A stretch of DNA of 64,000 bases from Rheinheimera sp. A13L (GTDB taxonomy: Bacteria; Pseudomonadota; Gammaproteobacteria; Enterobacterales; Alteromonadaceae). The stretch covers positions 1-64,000 of the forward strand of contig NZ_AFHI01000023.1 of assembly GCF_000217935.1 (NCBI RefSeq). Direction: 5' to 3'. The position numbers were made by a program, and so were the translations under genes. This document shows, piece by piece, positions 1-12,597 of this stretch. Within the stretch, counting starts at the first letter, position 1. Every line of letters begins with the position of its first letter. The notes under the pieces are model-generated. The model searched no databases, was not told the DNA's origin, and saw only the letters and a list, made by a program, of their open reading frames with translations.

Positions 1-44
1 GTGATAGCACCGGCCTTTTTATATCGTTCTGTTCTGCTGAGTGT

Positions 45-1277
45 TTAGTGCGCTGAGCGTAACGGGCCTACCACGTTAATCAGGCTGTTTTTACTGAAAT
101 CCAAATCACCAAAACCTTTGTGGTTCACCAGGATCACAATGATATCGGCTTTTAAACCTTGTTCTACGGACACCAGTTCGACATTGGCGGCCAGCTTGTT
201 GGTCTGATCCACATTAGGTTCGACTGCATAGATTTTACCCTGATAAGCAGCAGCTAAATCATTGACTATATGCAAAGCCGGGCTTTCACGTAAATCGTCA
301 ATATCCGGTTTAAAAGCTAAGCCAAAACAAGCAACAGAAGGTTTATGCAAAGTATGATTAGCCACGGTAGATAAAATTTTCTGCAATACCCATTGAGGTT
401 TAAAGTCGTTCACTTCACGGGCTGTGCGAATAAGTTTTGCTTGCTCCGGTGCTGAGTGCACAATAAACCATGGATCAACAGCAATACAGTGGCCACCTAC
501 ACCGGCGCCTGGCGTCAGAATATTTACGCGAGGGTGGCGGTTGGCCATTTTAATCAGTTCCCAAACGTTGATGTTCAACTCATCACAGATGACCGACAAC
601 TCGTTGGCAAAGGCTATATTGACGTCACGGAAGGCGTTTTCTGTCAGTTTCGACATCTCGGCAGTACGGGCGTCAGAGAGCAAACATTCACCAGTGACAA
701 AAGTCTGGTACAGCGCTTTGGCTTTTTCAGAACAGGCCGGGGTTAAGCCGCCAACAATACGGTCATTCGCAATCAGTTCATACACAACACGGCCCGGAAG
801 CACACGTTCAGGGCAATAAGCCACATGAATATCCGGCTGAGAGGAATCGGTAGGTACAGTTAAATCCGGGCGGGCTTCACGTATCCACTGGCAAATTTTT
901 TCTGTAGTGCCAACAGGGCTGGTTGACTCCAGTACCACTAAGTTGCCTTTGGCCAGCACTGGCGCTATAGATTTTACTGCGGCTTCAACATAAGTTAAAT
1001 CCGGTGACAGATCATCAAAAAATGGCGTTGGCACTGCAATCATAAAGGCATCGGCTGCTACAGGGCTGGTTTGTGCTGACAAATAACCACCTGTCACAGC
1101 TGCATGCACCAGCATGTCCAGCTCAGGTTCTACAATATGAATTTTGCCTTGATTGATGGTATCCACGGCATGTTGATTCACATCTATACCAATGACCCGC
1201 AGCTTGCGAGACGCTAACATGGCTGCCGTAGGCAGGCCTATATACCCTAAACCTATCACCGATACCGTCTTAAACAT
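45..1277 (-). CDS. wecC: UDP-N-acetyl-D-mannosamine dehydrogenase
   Basis: NAD-dependent UDP-sugar 6-dehydrogenase, most like WecC, which oxidises UDP-ManNAc to UDP-ManNAcA for enterobacterial-common-antigen-type or other surface polysaccharides in the cytoplasm. The protein opens with a Rossmann loop (GLGYIG, about residues 8-13). It has the central GAGVGGHC motif, whose cysteine is the family's catalytic nucleophile, and a C-terminal UDP-binding domain (CFGLAFKPDIDDLRESP). The start at 1277 is chosen because GGAG lies 7 nt upstream; an in-frame reading continues further up but adds residues outside the family. At 410 aa it is close to the E. coli length (420). No polysaccharide partner is visible because the window begins just downstream. 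Other UDP-hexose dehydrogenases of the family (WbpA type) cannot be excluded. Confidence 0.85.
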   Translation of the reverse strand: MFKTVSVIGLGYIGLPTAAMLASRKLRVIGIDVNQHAVDTINQGKIHIVEPELDMLVHAAVTGGYLSAQTSPVAADAFMIAVPTPFFDDLSPDLTYVEAAVKSIAPVLAKGNLVVLESTSPVGTTEKICQWIREARPDLTVPTDSSQPDIHVAYCPERVLPGRVVYELIANDRIVGGLTPACSEKAKALYQTFVTGECLLSDARTAEMSKLTENAFRDVNIAFANELSVICDELNINVWELIKMANRHPRVNILTPGAGVGGHCIAVDPWFIVHSAPEQAKLIRTAREVNDFKPQWVLQKILSTVANHTLHKPSVACFGLAFKPDIDDLRESPALHIVNDLAAAYQGKIYAVEPNVDQTNKLAANVELVSVEQGLKADIIVILVNHKGFGDLDFSKNSLINVVGPLRSAH

Positions 1278-1474
1278 ACTGAACTCCATTAACCTGCTAC
1301 ATTGGTTTTTTATTGGCTGACATCTTATCACAGCACGCCAGAAAGCTTAGATGACGAAGCGTGGCTGTTGAGAAATTTTTTTAATAAAATAACAGTGTTA
1401 GCCCAATGGCTGCTTAGTGACTCTGTGGTATCTTGCAGCAATGAACTGCCCACAGTCGTCATAAGGATTATGCA

Positions 1475-2188
1475 GTGAAAGATTTTTTAGAGCCTTTTTT
1501 GTATCCACAGAATATATTTCTTTGGTTGTTTTTTTTCGCCTGCCTGTACTATCGCCGAAAAGGGCTGTGGTTATTGTTGATTTGGTTTTATCTGACAGGC
1601 AATACGCTAGTGGCAAATCAGGTGCGGGAATGGTACAGCTCTCAAATCAGCACGGCTGAACTGCCCGTTAATTTCAACGGCGACTATGTATTGTTGGGTT
1701 GTGGTGGCAATGAACATAGTCTGCCGGATTGCGCTATCAACAGGATCAGTCAGCTGTCTTTAATGATTAATGCACAGCAGCGTCCGGTGAATGTGCATAT
1801 GACTACTTTGCACTGCGCGCCTTACGAGGCCTTATTAAAGAAAAAAACAGAGTATGCAGCCATTACGTGCTTTGACGGCGGGCCTACCACCTACCATGAG
1901 TTTGCGTCCTTAGATAAAAAGCTGGATAAAACTAAAAGTTATTTGTTTATCAGCAGCGATTACCACGCCCTCCGGGTAAAAAAATTATCGCAAATGCACC
2001 AGTTGAATGCGCAAGTCTATGCCGCATCCAGCGCAACCTTCAGGCCGGTAAATTGTGGCTGGAATTGTTTGCTGACGGTGAATTTGTCGAACTATGATTT
2101 GTTTTCAAAGCTGACAGCTGAAACCGCAAGTTTGCAAGTCTACTGGCTAACCAAAGACTGGACTGAGTGGTATACCCCGCGTTCTTGA
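1475..2188 (+). CDS. YdcF/ElyC-like DUF218 membrane protein
   Basis: Probable inner-membrane protein of the DUF218 (YdcF/ElyC/SanA) family, some members of which affect envelope polysaccharide metabolism. The N-terminal 50 residues form one or two hydrophobic segments, followed by a soluble domain with family-like motifs: YVLLGCGG, TTYHEF and SSDYHALRV. The start is GTG at 1475 with AAGGAT about 6 nt upstream; the nearby ATG at 1469 opens a frame that stops at once. The last six residues (YTPRS region) and the stop codon lie inside an ERIC element beginning at 2171, so the native C-terminus was probably altered by insertion of the element. It is divergent from wecC. The precise substrate is unknown. 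Confidence 0.7.
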   Translation: MKDFLEPFLYPQNIFLWLFFFACLYYRRKGLWLLLIWFYLTGNTLVANQVREWYSSQISTAELPVNFNGDYVLLGCGGNEHSLPDCAINRISQLSLMINAQQRPVNVHMTTLHCAPYEALLKKKTEYAAITCFDGGPTTYHEFASLDKKLDKTKSYLFISSDYHALRVKKLSQMHQLNAQVYAASSATFRPVNCGWNCLLTVNLSNYDLFSKLTAETASLQVYWLTKDWTEWYTPRS

Positions 2189-2308
2189 AGCTGCAGCTTT
2201 GTTGACTGCGCTACTCGCCCCAGTCACATAGGACAACTATGCTCCTGGGGTCTCGCTCGCTTGTCGTCGCGCTGCAACTCCAATTACTTTGGGTATCGAT
2301 GGGGTATA
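2171..2308. repeat. ERIC-type intergenic palindromic element, copy 1
   Basis: Imperfect palindrome of about 138 bp bounded by TATACCC and GGGTATA. Its core CCCCAGTCAC...GCTCCTGGGG matches the classic ERIC core. A second copy lies at 14854-14979. The right end appears doubled (GGGTAT then GGGGTATA), making this copy about 12 bp longer than the canonical 126-127 bp. It overlaps the 3' end of the preceding gene and ends 4 bp from the stop of the convergent dehydrogenase. Confidence 0.9.
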
Positions 2309-2311
2309 CAG

Positions 2312-3352
2312 TTAACGGGCGTTGCGGATGATTTCCTGCGCCATTAAATCAGCTACTTCGTTGGTTGGTTTCAGTTGTGCATCAGCACGTTCGAAGATAT
2401 TAAGCAGCGTATGGTAAATCTGATTTACCTTAGCGGTGGACTCTTCTGCGTTATAACCTTGAACACGCATTTCCATTGCCACGTTGATAATACCACCGGC
2501 ATTGATCACATAGTCCGGCGCATACAAAATGCCTTTCTGACGCAGAATTTCACCATGACGACTTTCTTTAAGCTGGTTGTTGGCACAGCCAGCAATGATT
2601 TTGCATTTCAGCTGAGGAATGCTGATGTCGTTAATGGTGGCACCTAAAGCACAAGGAGCGTAGATATCAGCATCAACAGCATAAATTTCATCTAAGCCTA
2701 CAGCAGTAGCGTTAAACTGAGCTACGGCACGGCTGACAGCGTCCTGATTGATATCAGTCACAATCAGTTTGGCGCCTTCTTTATGCAGGTATTCACACAG
2801 ATAAAACCCAACGCTGCCTAAACCCTGCACAGCGACAGTCAGGCCATTCAGATCATCGGTGCCAAACTTATGTTTAGCGGCAGCTTTTATACCACGGTAA
2901 GTTCCCAGCGCAGTGAAAGGACCTGGATTGCCGCTTAAACCTTCTAAGCCAGCGACATAGGGTGTTTCTTTGTTGACCATCATAATGTCGCCAGTGGTGA
3001 TATTCACATCTTCAGCGCTGACATAACGGCCACTTAAAGAATGTACAAACTGGCCAAACTTGCGGAACAAAGCTTCAGATTTGATTTTTTTAGCATCGCC
3101 AATAATAACGGCCTTACCGCCGCCTAATGGCAAACCCGCCATTGCATTTTTGTACGTCATGCCGCGGGATAAACGTAATACGTCAACTAAAGCATCTTCA
3201 TCCGCCACATAGTCCCACATACGGCAGCCGCCTGTCGCTGGGCCTAAGGCGGTGCTGTGAATCGCAATAATGGCTTTTAAACCTGTGGTTTCATCACTGC
3301 AGAATACGACTTGCTCATGGTTATCAAATTCAGGATGGTTAAATACAGCCAC
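2312..3352 (-). CDS. Leu/Phe/Val-type amino acid dehydrogenase
   Basis: NAD-dependent oxidative deaminase of the leucine dehydrogenase group, interconverting branched-chain (or aromatic) amino acids and 2-oxo acids. Visible motifs are GPATGGCRMW, the glycine-rich substrate/catalytic stretch LPLGGGKAVI with its lysine, and the Rossmann motif QGLGSVG. The C-terminal half has the Asp/Asn-rich ending typical of the family (YVINAGGIINVAME). The start is set at GTG 3352 (AVFNHPEFDNHEQVVF) because GGAGA lies about 8 nt upstream and homologues begin with this segment. The open frame extends 63 codons further but into unrelated sequence and toward the divergent gene. The resulting 346 aa is normal for the family. 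Substrate preference cannot be read from the sequence. Confidence 0.85.
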   Translation of the reverse strand: MAVFNHPEFDNHEQVVFCSDETTGLKAIIAIHSTALGPATGGCRMWDYVADEDALVDVLRLSRGMTYKNAMAGLPLGGGKAVIIGDAKKIKSEALFRKFGQFVHSLSGRYVSAEDVNITTGDIMMVNKETPYVAGLEGLSGNPGPFTALGTYRGIKAAAKHKFGTDDLNGLTVAVQGLGSVGFYLCEYLHKEGAKLIVTDINQDAVSRAVAQFNATAVGLDEIYAVDADIYAPCALGATINDISIPQLKCKIIAGCANNQLKESRHGEILRQKGILYAPDYVINAGGIINVAMEMRVQGYNAEESTAKVNQIYHTLLNIFERADAQLKPTNEVADLMAQEIIRNAR

Positions 3353-3561
3353 GACTTGTTCTCCGTTGATATAACTCACTGCACCTGGCAGGGAAAGGGC
3401 TTTTTTGCGCCGCGGAATGTACCACTTCAGTAAAGCTTTCGCCATCAATCTATAAAAACAAAATCTGGTAAGACCAGGTAATTGTCGACAATGTAAGCCA
3501 ACTCTTGATTGTCTGGATTGAGTCACATAAAGTAACGCCACTTCAGGAGAGGATTAATCCA

Positions 3562-3984
3562 ATGACAGATCAGTTAACCCCGGAACAGCAAGAACAGGCA
3601 AACAATGAATGGGTTCGCACTCAGTTTCAAAAAGCGAACCAGTATCTGGCAGAAAAAGGCATATTGCCAGATACTATTGCAGTATCAGAATCTCGTTATT
3701 TAACACCAATATTGGCGGTCTGGAAGATGACTGCTCAAAACCGTCAACAATATTGGGTGATAAGTGGTGATTTACCTACAGATCATTTGCCTTTGTCGGC
3801 GGCAAAAGACGCCAGAGAAGCTGTACGTGCTTTCTCATTCAACTGGCAATTAAAAGCCGAGCAAATTATGAATTCCGGCGCTTTGGATCAAACCAAAGTC
3901 GATTTTGCGAATTTATTGGTGCAACGTGCCCATGGTTTGTATGAACTCTTTGATAAAGAAGAGTTATGGGGCAAGCAAAGTTAA
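3562..3984 (+). CDS. DUF4826-like hypothetical protein
   Basis: Small, soluble protein of 140 aa with no signal peptide or membrane segment. The opening (QLTPEQQEQANNEWVRTQFQ) resembles DUF4826 proteins of marine gammaproteobacteria, a family with no known function that I recognise only by general pattern. The start ATG at 3562 has a strong AGGAGAGGA ribosome-binding site 8-9 nt upstream. The frame is also open from 3505, but those residues have no such site and overlap the divergent promoter space. The gene stands alone, divergent from the amino acid dehydrogenase, and is followed by a bidirectional terminator at 4023-4053. Confidence 0.65.
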   Translation: MTDQLTPEQQEQANNEWVRTQFQKANQYLAEKGILPDTIAVSESRYLTPILAVWKMTAQNRQQYWVISGDLPTDHLPLSAAKDAREAVRAFSFNWQLKAEQIMNSGALDQTKVDFANLLVQRAHGLYELFDKEELWGKQS

Positions 3985-4022
3985 GCAAGCTGAGAGTATA
4001 TAAATCTTTACATGCTATCTCA

Positions 4023-4053
4023 GACAAAAAACCGCCATTAGCGGTTTTTTGTC
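4023..4053. terminator. bidirectional Rho-independent terminator
   Basis: Near-perfect hairpin with the stem core AAAAAACCGC/GCGGTTTTTT and GAC/GTC at its base. A-run and T-run flank it on both sides, so it can end the DUF4826-like gene (+) and roxA (-), which converge here. Confidence 0.9.
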
Positions 4054-4077
4054 TTCAGGCCATCAGCAGATAAGAGC

Positions 4078-5232
4078 CTACTCAGTAAAGTACCAGTAGC
4101 CTTTATTGATCAGCAGGGTGATCAACTGCAAACGACCGTTATCCGCTGCGAAATGCTGGCAATCTTCCTGACTAAGGCTTATCTGATCGGTCAGTTTTTT
4201 CACGGTAGCAAGTTCAGTCACAGGCACTAAAAAGCGGTCGCCGTTGATAAACAACTGAATATCTTCTGCTGGATTAGCCTGGTAATACAAAGTGCGCAGG
4301 CCACCTAATTTGGCCAGCACAGAACCTTCTTCCAGATACTCACCAATTTCATTGGCTTCATAATGTGGATCCGGCTCTGTGGCATCCAGCTCATGTTTGG
4401 CATGGCTGATATAACTGCCAAACCACTGAGCCGCCAGATTTTTGTCGTCCACCAATTGGCGTAACAAATCTTGTACCTGGCTCAGATCCTGTTCGCTGAT
4501 CGCACCCACTGACTCTGGTATCTGACGCTCTGGATCAGTAAAACGACGACCCGTAATGTCCTGATCAATCAGATGGTCGGCCAAACCTGTCAATAAATCT
4601 TTTTGTGCCGGAGCGCGGAAACCTACTGAGTAGTTCAGTGATGGATCTAATGAGATGCCGTCATGCGGGCAACCTGGCGGAATGTATAAAATATCACCAG
4701 GTTCAGTGATCACATTAATGCAATCAACAAAAGGAGTGACCTGCAATAAACGTGGGTGAGGGCAGTGCTGTTTTAAACTGCTGTCCGGCATACCCACACG
4801 CCAATGGCGTTTGCCCTGACCCTGGATAATAAATACATCGTATTGATCCAGATGCGGTCCTACACCACCACCAGCTGTGGAGAAACTCACCATCAAATCA
4901 TCAATGCGCCAGTTAGGAATAAAACGGAATGGCTCTATCAAAGCTGCAGATTGGGGATGCCAGTGATCCACTGCCTGCACTAATAAAGTCCAGCCTTCCT
5001 CTCCTAAATGACTGAAATCTTCAAAAGGACCCGTCTCCATATCCCAGGCGGCGTCTTTATTGCTGACAATACGGGATTCAATTTCTTCTTCACCGGCAAG
5101 GCCTGCCAGTTCATCCGGACTGATAGGGTCGATAAATTCTCTGAAACCGGCTTTGATCAGCAAAGGTTTTTTCTGCCAGTAGTCCGTTAAAAACTGCTGG
5201 GGCGTTAATTCATTTAAAAATAATTGGTACAT
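4078..5232 (-). CDS. roxA: 50S ribosomal protein L16 arginine hydroxylase (JmjC)
   Basis: 2-oxoglutarate/Fe(II) oxygenase of the RoxA (YcfD) type, which hydroxylates an arginine of ribosomal protein L16. The cupin/JmjC core shows the metal site as HLDQYDVF (His-x-Asp) with the distal histidine in PPGCPHDG, and the lysine/arginine-rich strand GQGKRHW expected for 2-oxoglutarate binding. A C-terminal winged-helix-like part follows, giving 384 aa, close to E. coli YcfD (373). The start ATG at 5232 has only a weak GGTGA upstream. It follows purB on the same strand with a 62-bp gap, so it may be read through from the purB operon. Confidence 0.85.
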   Translation of the reverse strand: MYQLFLNELTPQQFLTDYWQKKPLLIKAGFREFIDPISPDELAGLAGEEEIESRIVSNKDAAWDMETGPFEDFSHLGEEGWTLLVQAVDHWHPQSAALIEPFRFIPNWRIDDLMVSFSTAGGGVGPHLDQYDVFIIQGQGKRHWRVGMPDSSLKQHCPHPRLLQVTPFVDCINVITEPGDILYIPPGCPHDGISLDPSLNYSVGFRAPAQKDLLTGLADHLIDQDITGRRFTDPERQIPESVGAISEQDLSQVQDLLRQLVDDKNLAAQWFGSYISHAKHELDATEPDPHYEANEIGEYLEEGSVLAKLGGLRTLYYQANPAEDIQLFINGDRFLVPVTELATVKKLTDQISLSQEDCQHFAADNGRLQLITLLINKGYWYFTE

Positions 5233-5294
5233 AAATCACCATAAAAACAGGGCGATAAAATCGCCCTGTTGAAGTATTTGAAGTGCTGTTTAGC

Positions 5295-6674
<1,380 letters not shown>

Positions 6675-7313
6675 CTATGAATGGGTTGGGGCAATAGTGT
6701 GTAAAACGGATTTGGCTTCATTGAGCAAAGCTTTGCGTTTGAATATAAAATGCAGACGACTGCCACCGGACTGACGCCATAACACCACAGCGCGGATAGC
6801 AGCCAATAACAAAGCTCTTACTTTGTGCTGTACCAGTGGCTGCTTCAACAGCTCTGGCTGACCAGCGACCTGAATTCTTGTGCCTAAAGAGCTGATGCAT
6901 TCGACATAAATATCAGCCAGATTGGCAATAATGTTTTCGTCGGTAATAGCAAAATGCTGCAGTTGCTGCTCTAAACGGGATAAACGTTTGCCCAGGTTAT
7001 CCAGATTATCGCGGTTTTTACTTAGCTTACGCTCCAGCGCTATTGCAGAGACCACATAACGGGTCAGCTCCACATCTTTGCGCTGATTGTCACCTAACTG
7101 ATCGACCAGACACTGATAACCTGCCTGCAGGTTCGCCACATCTTTGCCATAAATATCCAAAGGTTCAGCCGGGGATAAATTGGCGATACTGGCTAAACAG
7201 AGCTGCAAATCGGCCAGCGCCACATCATTAGTGCGGGTAACTTGTTGTAAAAGCATAAGTGCCTGGCACATACCTGCCAGCGCTAAGGTTTGAGTCTGAA
7301 TACTGTGTTGCAT
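6675..7313 (-). CDS. hflD: high frequency lysogenization protein HflD
   Basis: HflD is a small, mostly helical protein, membrane-associated in E. coli, where it binds lambda CII and influences lysogenisation; its cellular role is otherwise unclear. Here it is 212 aa with the family opening (QTLALAGMCQALMLLQQVTR) and an all-helical pattern. Assignment rests on this N-terminal pattern and on the strongly conserved position between mnmA (3 bp upstream) and purB (9 bp downstream). Confidence 0.9.
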   Translation of the reverse strand: MQHSIQTQTLALAGMCQALMLLQQVTRTNDVALADLQLCLASIANLSPAEPLDIYGKDVANLQAGYQCLVDQLGDNQRKDVELTRYVVSAIALERKLSKNRDNLDNLGKRLSRLEQQLQHFAITDENIIANLADIYVECISSLGTRIQVAGQPELLKQPLVQHKVRALLLAAIRAVVLWRQSGGSRLHFIFKRKALLNEAKSVLHTIAPTHS

Positions 7314-7316
7314 AAA

Positions 7317-8417
7317 TTAGTGTATGGCCGAGTTAATAATGCCACCACCCAAACAAATCTCGTCGCTGTAAAACACAGCAGACTGGCCCGGGGTAACGGC
7401 TTTCTGAGGCTGATCAAATACCACAACCACAGTGCCATCCGGCATTGGGGTCAGGGTGCATGGAATGTCGGTCTGACGATAACGGGTTTTGACAGTGCAG
7501 CGAAGTAGCTGCTGCGGGCCTGTACGATCGACCCAGTGCAATTGGTTTGCTACTAAACCTTTGGAAAACATACTTGGGTGATCGTGGCCCTGAGCCACAA
7601 TAAGACGGTTATTGATCAAATCTTTTGCTACCACATACCAGGGCTGATCATCACCATCTTTTAAACCACCAATACGTAAACCTTTACGCTGGCCTAAAGT
7701 GTGATACATCAGGCCATCGTGCTGGCCAATTTTATCGCCCTCTACTGTGTAAATATCACCAGGCTGAGCTGGCAGATATTTTTGCAGGAAATCTTTAAAT
7801 TTACGCTCACCGATAAAACAGATGCCTGTGCTGTCTTTTTTATCGTGGGTGATTAAACCTTGTTCTTCAGCAATAGCCCGCACCAGCGGTTTTTCCAGAT
7901 GACCTACAGGGAACAGGGTCTGCGCCACATGCTCTTCGCCTATGGTGTAGAGGAAGTAACTCTGATCTTTATTGGTATCCAGACCACGCAATAACTGCCA
8001 GTGGCCGTCCACTTCGCGGCGCTGTACGTAATGGCCTGTGGCTATATAGTCGGCGCCCAAAGCTTCGGCAGCAAATTCAAGAAAGGCTTTAAACTTAATT
8101 TCCTTGTTGCACATAATATCCGGGTTTGGGGTACGACCGGCTTTGTATTCGGCAAGGAAATATTCAAACACATTGTCCCAGTATTCAGCGGCAAAGTTGA
8201 CTTTATGCAGTTTGATACCCAGCTTGTCACAAACCGCTTGTGCATCTTTTAGGTCTTCTGCAGCAGCGCAGTATTCGCTGTCGTCATCTTCTTCCCAGTT
8301 CTTCATAAACAGGCCTTCGACCTGATAACCTTGCTGGATCAAAAGATAAGCGGACACTGAAGAATCCACACCGCCGGACATACCGACAATGACTTTTTTG
8401 CTGCTGTTATCTGACAT
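7317..8417 (-). CDS. mnmA: tRNA-specific 2-thiouridylase MnmA
   Basis: ATP-dependent thiolation of U34 in tRNA-Lys/Glu/Gln, taking sulfur from the Tus relay. The PP-loop SGGVDSS is at residues 14-20. The catalytic cysteines are in [11 protein letters not shown] and [10 protein letters not shown], and ATGHYVQR is the usual tRNA-contact region. A C-terminal beta-barrel domain follows; the total of 366 aa is normal. The start ATG at 8417 precedes [16 protein letters not shown]. It lies 100 bp downstream of nudJ and almost abuts hflD, so mnmA-hflD-purB form one transcription unit. Confidence 0.97.
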   Translation of the reverse strand: MSDNSSKKVIVGMSGGVDSSVSAYLLIQQGYQVEGLFMKNWEEDDDSEYCAAAEDLKDAQAVCDKLGIKLHKVNFAAEYWDNVFEYFLAEYKAGRTPNPDIMCNKEIKFKAFLEFAAEALGADYIATGHYVQRREVDGHWQLLRGLDTNKDQSYFLYTIGEEHVAQTLFPVGHLEKPLVRAIAEEQGLITHDKKDSTGICFIGERKFKDFLQKYLPAQPGDIYTVEGDKIGQHDGLMYHTLGQRKGLRIGGLKDGDDQPWYVVAKDLINNRLIVAQGHDHPSMFSKGLVANQLHWVDRTGPQQLLRCTVKTRYRQTDIPCTLTPMPDGTVVVVFDQPQKAVTPGQSAVFYSDEICLGGGIINSAIH

Positions 8418-8517
8418 TACACCGCACTTTTTACTGGCTGGATGGGAACGGGCGCGGATTATAGCACCAAATTCTTTGCCAAAAAATGTTAATCAGGCGG
8501 AATATGCGACAGTGTTT

Positions 8518-8985
8518 CTAATCTGAATGGATGATCGGGTTTTTAATCTGACTTAGTGGCAGCAACTGCTTTTGTTCAAATTGGGTGATGGCGTCCAGCA
8601 CCAGTTGACTGCGCACCGGCAGGGTATGTGCGTTCAGCTCGGCCAGACTTAACCAGTGCAAAGCCAGAATGTCCTTATCTTGTGGCTGATAAACAACGGG
8701 TAATAGGGTTGGGGTAAAGACAAAGTTTACCCGCACATAAAAATGCCCATTGGCGGCTTTAAGCTGAGAGATGCCAAGCCAGGCGTCAGGTTCTAAGCTC
8801 AGGCCTGTTTCTTCCTGTAATTCCCTTTTTACAGCGCTGATTAAGTCTTCATTCTCTTCGACATGACCAGCAGGCTGATTCAAAACAAGGCGGCCAGAGA
8901 CTTTGTCTTTTTCTTCCACCAGTAAATAACGGCCCTGAACATACAACACGGCAGCTACAGTTAAATGCAATAAAGGACGGGACAT
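8518..8985 (-). CDS. nudJ: NUDIX phosphatase NudJ
   Basis: NUDIX hydrolase of the NudJ type, which dephosphorylates nucleoside di/triphosphates and the thiamin precursor HMP-PP in E. coli. The Nudix box is complete: G-x5-E...RELQEETGL, about residues 37-59. The start ATG 8985 (MSRPLLHLTVAAVLY) is preferred because GGAG lies 5 nt upstream; an open extension of 13 hydrophobic residues upstream lacks a site. The 155-aa length fits. It heads the nudJ-mnmA-hflD-purB group. Confidence 0.88.
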   Translation of the reverse strand: MSRPLLHLTVAAVLYVQGRYLLVEEKDKVSGRLVLNQPAGHVEENEDLISAVKRELQEETGLSLEPDAWLGISQLKAANGHFYVRVNFVFTPTLLPVVYQPQDKDILALHWLSLAELNAHTLPVRSQLVLDAITQFEQKQLLPLSQIKNPIIHSD

Positions 8986-9024
8986 GCAGGCTCCGAAGCA
9001 AAGGAAAAGTAGCAAAAATAGCAA

Positions 9025-11574
<2,550 letters not shown>

Positions 11575-11689
11575 TAAACTTTAGGGGAGAGGCTTGTCCT
11601 CTCCCGTCTAATGACACCTGGGTGCTTATGGACGGGCCGGGACAAGCCGCGGCCCCTACAATCCTCTTGTATCGAATTTTGGTCAATTG

Positions 11690-11724
11690 AAATAAAAGAA
11701 AAATGCCAGCTTTAGCTGGCATTT
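11690..11724 (-). terminator. Rho-independent terminator of cspD
   Basis: A 10-bp perfect stem (AAATGCCAGC/GCTGGCATTT) with a 4-nt loop, followed on the minus strand by a U-rich tract. It lies 27 bp past the cspD stop. Confidence 0.85.
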
Positions 11725-11750
11725 CGTGTAGGTCTCTATGCTTCAGGTGG

Positions 11751-11972
11751 TTATTCAGGCTTCTCGCCATCTGGCAGTGCTATATTTACTGCATGTAAAC
11801 CTTTTGGGCCCTCAGACAGGTCAAACACCACGTCCTGGCCGGCCTTCAGCGTACGGTAGCCATCCATGTTAATGGTTGAATAATGGGCGAAAATGTCTTC
11901 GTCACGACCATCTTCACGAATAAACCCAAATCCTTTGGCATTATTGAACCATTTCACTTTACCGGTAGCCAT
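11751..11972 (-). CDS. cspD: cold shock-like protein CspD
   Basis: 73-aa single cold-shock domain. RNA-binding motifs RNP1 (KGFGFI) and RNP2-like (DIFAHYS) are present. CspD inhibits replication initiation in E. coli and is normally expressed in stationary phase rather than on cold shock. The divergent neighbour clpS and then clpA is the conserved cspD-clpS-clpA order, which supports CspD over CspA. The acidic C-terminal end (LPDGEKPE) is also CspD-like. A strong terminator follows. Confidence 0.92.
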   Translation of the reverse strand: MATGKVKWFNNAKGFGFIREDGRDEDIFAHYSTINMDGYRTLKAGQDVVFDLSEGPKGLHAVNIALPDGEKPE

Positions 11973-12197
11973 ACTACTTCCTTCTCTAAGTTAGCTAAAT
12001 TCTGTATTCTAAGGCGGAGCAACAGGGAGCTGCGGGCAGACTCCACCATTTACTGTAGATAATTTGTGCAACTAGTCAAGTTTTTTGCAGACTTGTAAAC
12101 AGAGGTTGCAGGTACTATCTATAAGATAAGGGATACAAAGTGGCCGCAAAGCCTGTAGTGGCTTTAGGTCCGGCAAAAAAAATACATCAATGCAATT

Positions 12198-12226
12198 TTG
12201 ATGCTTTGAACAGGCGTGGCTATAGT
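12198..12226 (+). promoter_or_regulatory. promoter-like -35/-10 pair abutting clpS start
   Basis: TTGATG (12198-12203) and TATAGT (12221-12226) are separated by exactly 17 bp. Transcription would begin around 12232-12234, at or just inside the annotated start codon, so the pair is either decoy sequence or would give a leaderless transcript. Confidence 0.35.
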
Positions 12227-12228
12227 TT

Positions 12229-12549
12229 ATGAGCGGTTATAAAGAAAACAACGTAACAGATTACGGAGTGGTGGAGAAAACCCGGCAACAGGTGAAACCA
12301 CCTTCCATGTATAAAGTGATACTCCACAACGATGACTATACTCCAATGGATTTTGTCATCGATGTGTTAACCCGGTTTTTTAATATGCAATATGAAAAAG
12401 CCAGTGAAATTATGTTGCAGGTGCACAATGAAGGTATGGCGGTTTGTGGTGTGTTCACAGCCGAGGTAGCGGAGACCAAAGTTCAGCAAGTGTCCATTTA
12501 TGCGAAAGAGCACGAACATCCATTGTTATGTACTATGGAACGGGCTTAA
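12229..12549 (+). CDS. clpS: ClpA adaptor ClpS (N-recognin)
   Basis: Delivers proteins with destabilising N-terminal residues (Leu, Phe, Trp, Tyr) to ClpAP. The 106-aa protein has the ClpS core: [20 protein letters not shown], with the Asn-Asp and Met of the N-degron pocket, then [12 protein letters not shown]. The 22-residue flexible N-terminal tail matches E. coli in length. The start at 12229 has no good ribosome-binding site. A TTGATG-17-TATAGT promoter-like pair (12198-12226) ends only 2 bp before it, so leaderless translation is possible or the promoter is spurious. clpA follows after 48 bp. Confidence 0.95.
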   Translation: MSGYKENNVTDYGVVEKTRQQVKPPSMYKVILHNDDYTPMDFVIDVLTRFFNMQYEKASEIMLQVHNEGMAVCGVFTAEVAETKVQQVSIYAKEHEHPLLCTMERA

Positions 12550-12597
12550 CGCCAAACAACTGCTGTAGTAACTCAGGTGGATTAGGAGTGATGTTGT

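Noticed and set aside
2171-2308. CRISPR or insertion sequence remnant
   Set aside because: A single palindrome with the ERIC core and a second copy elsewhere; no spacers or transposase.
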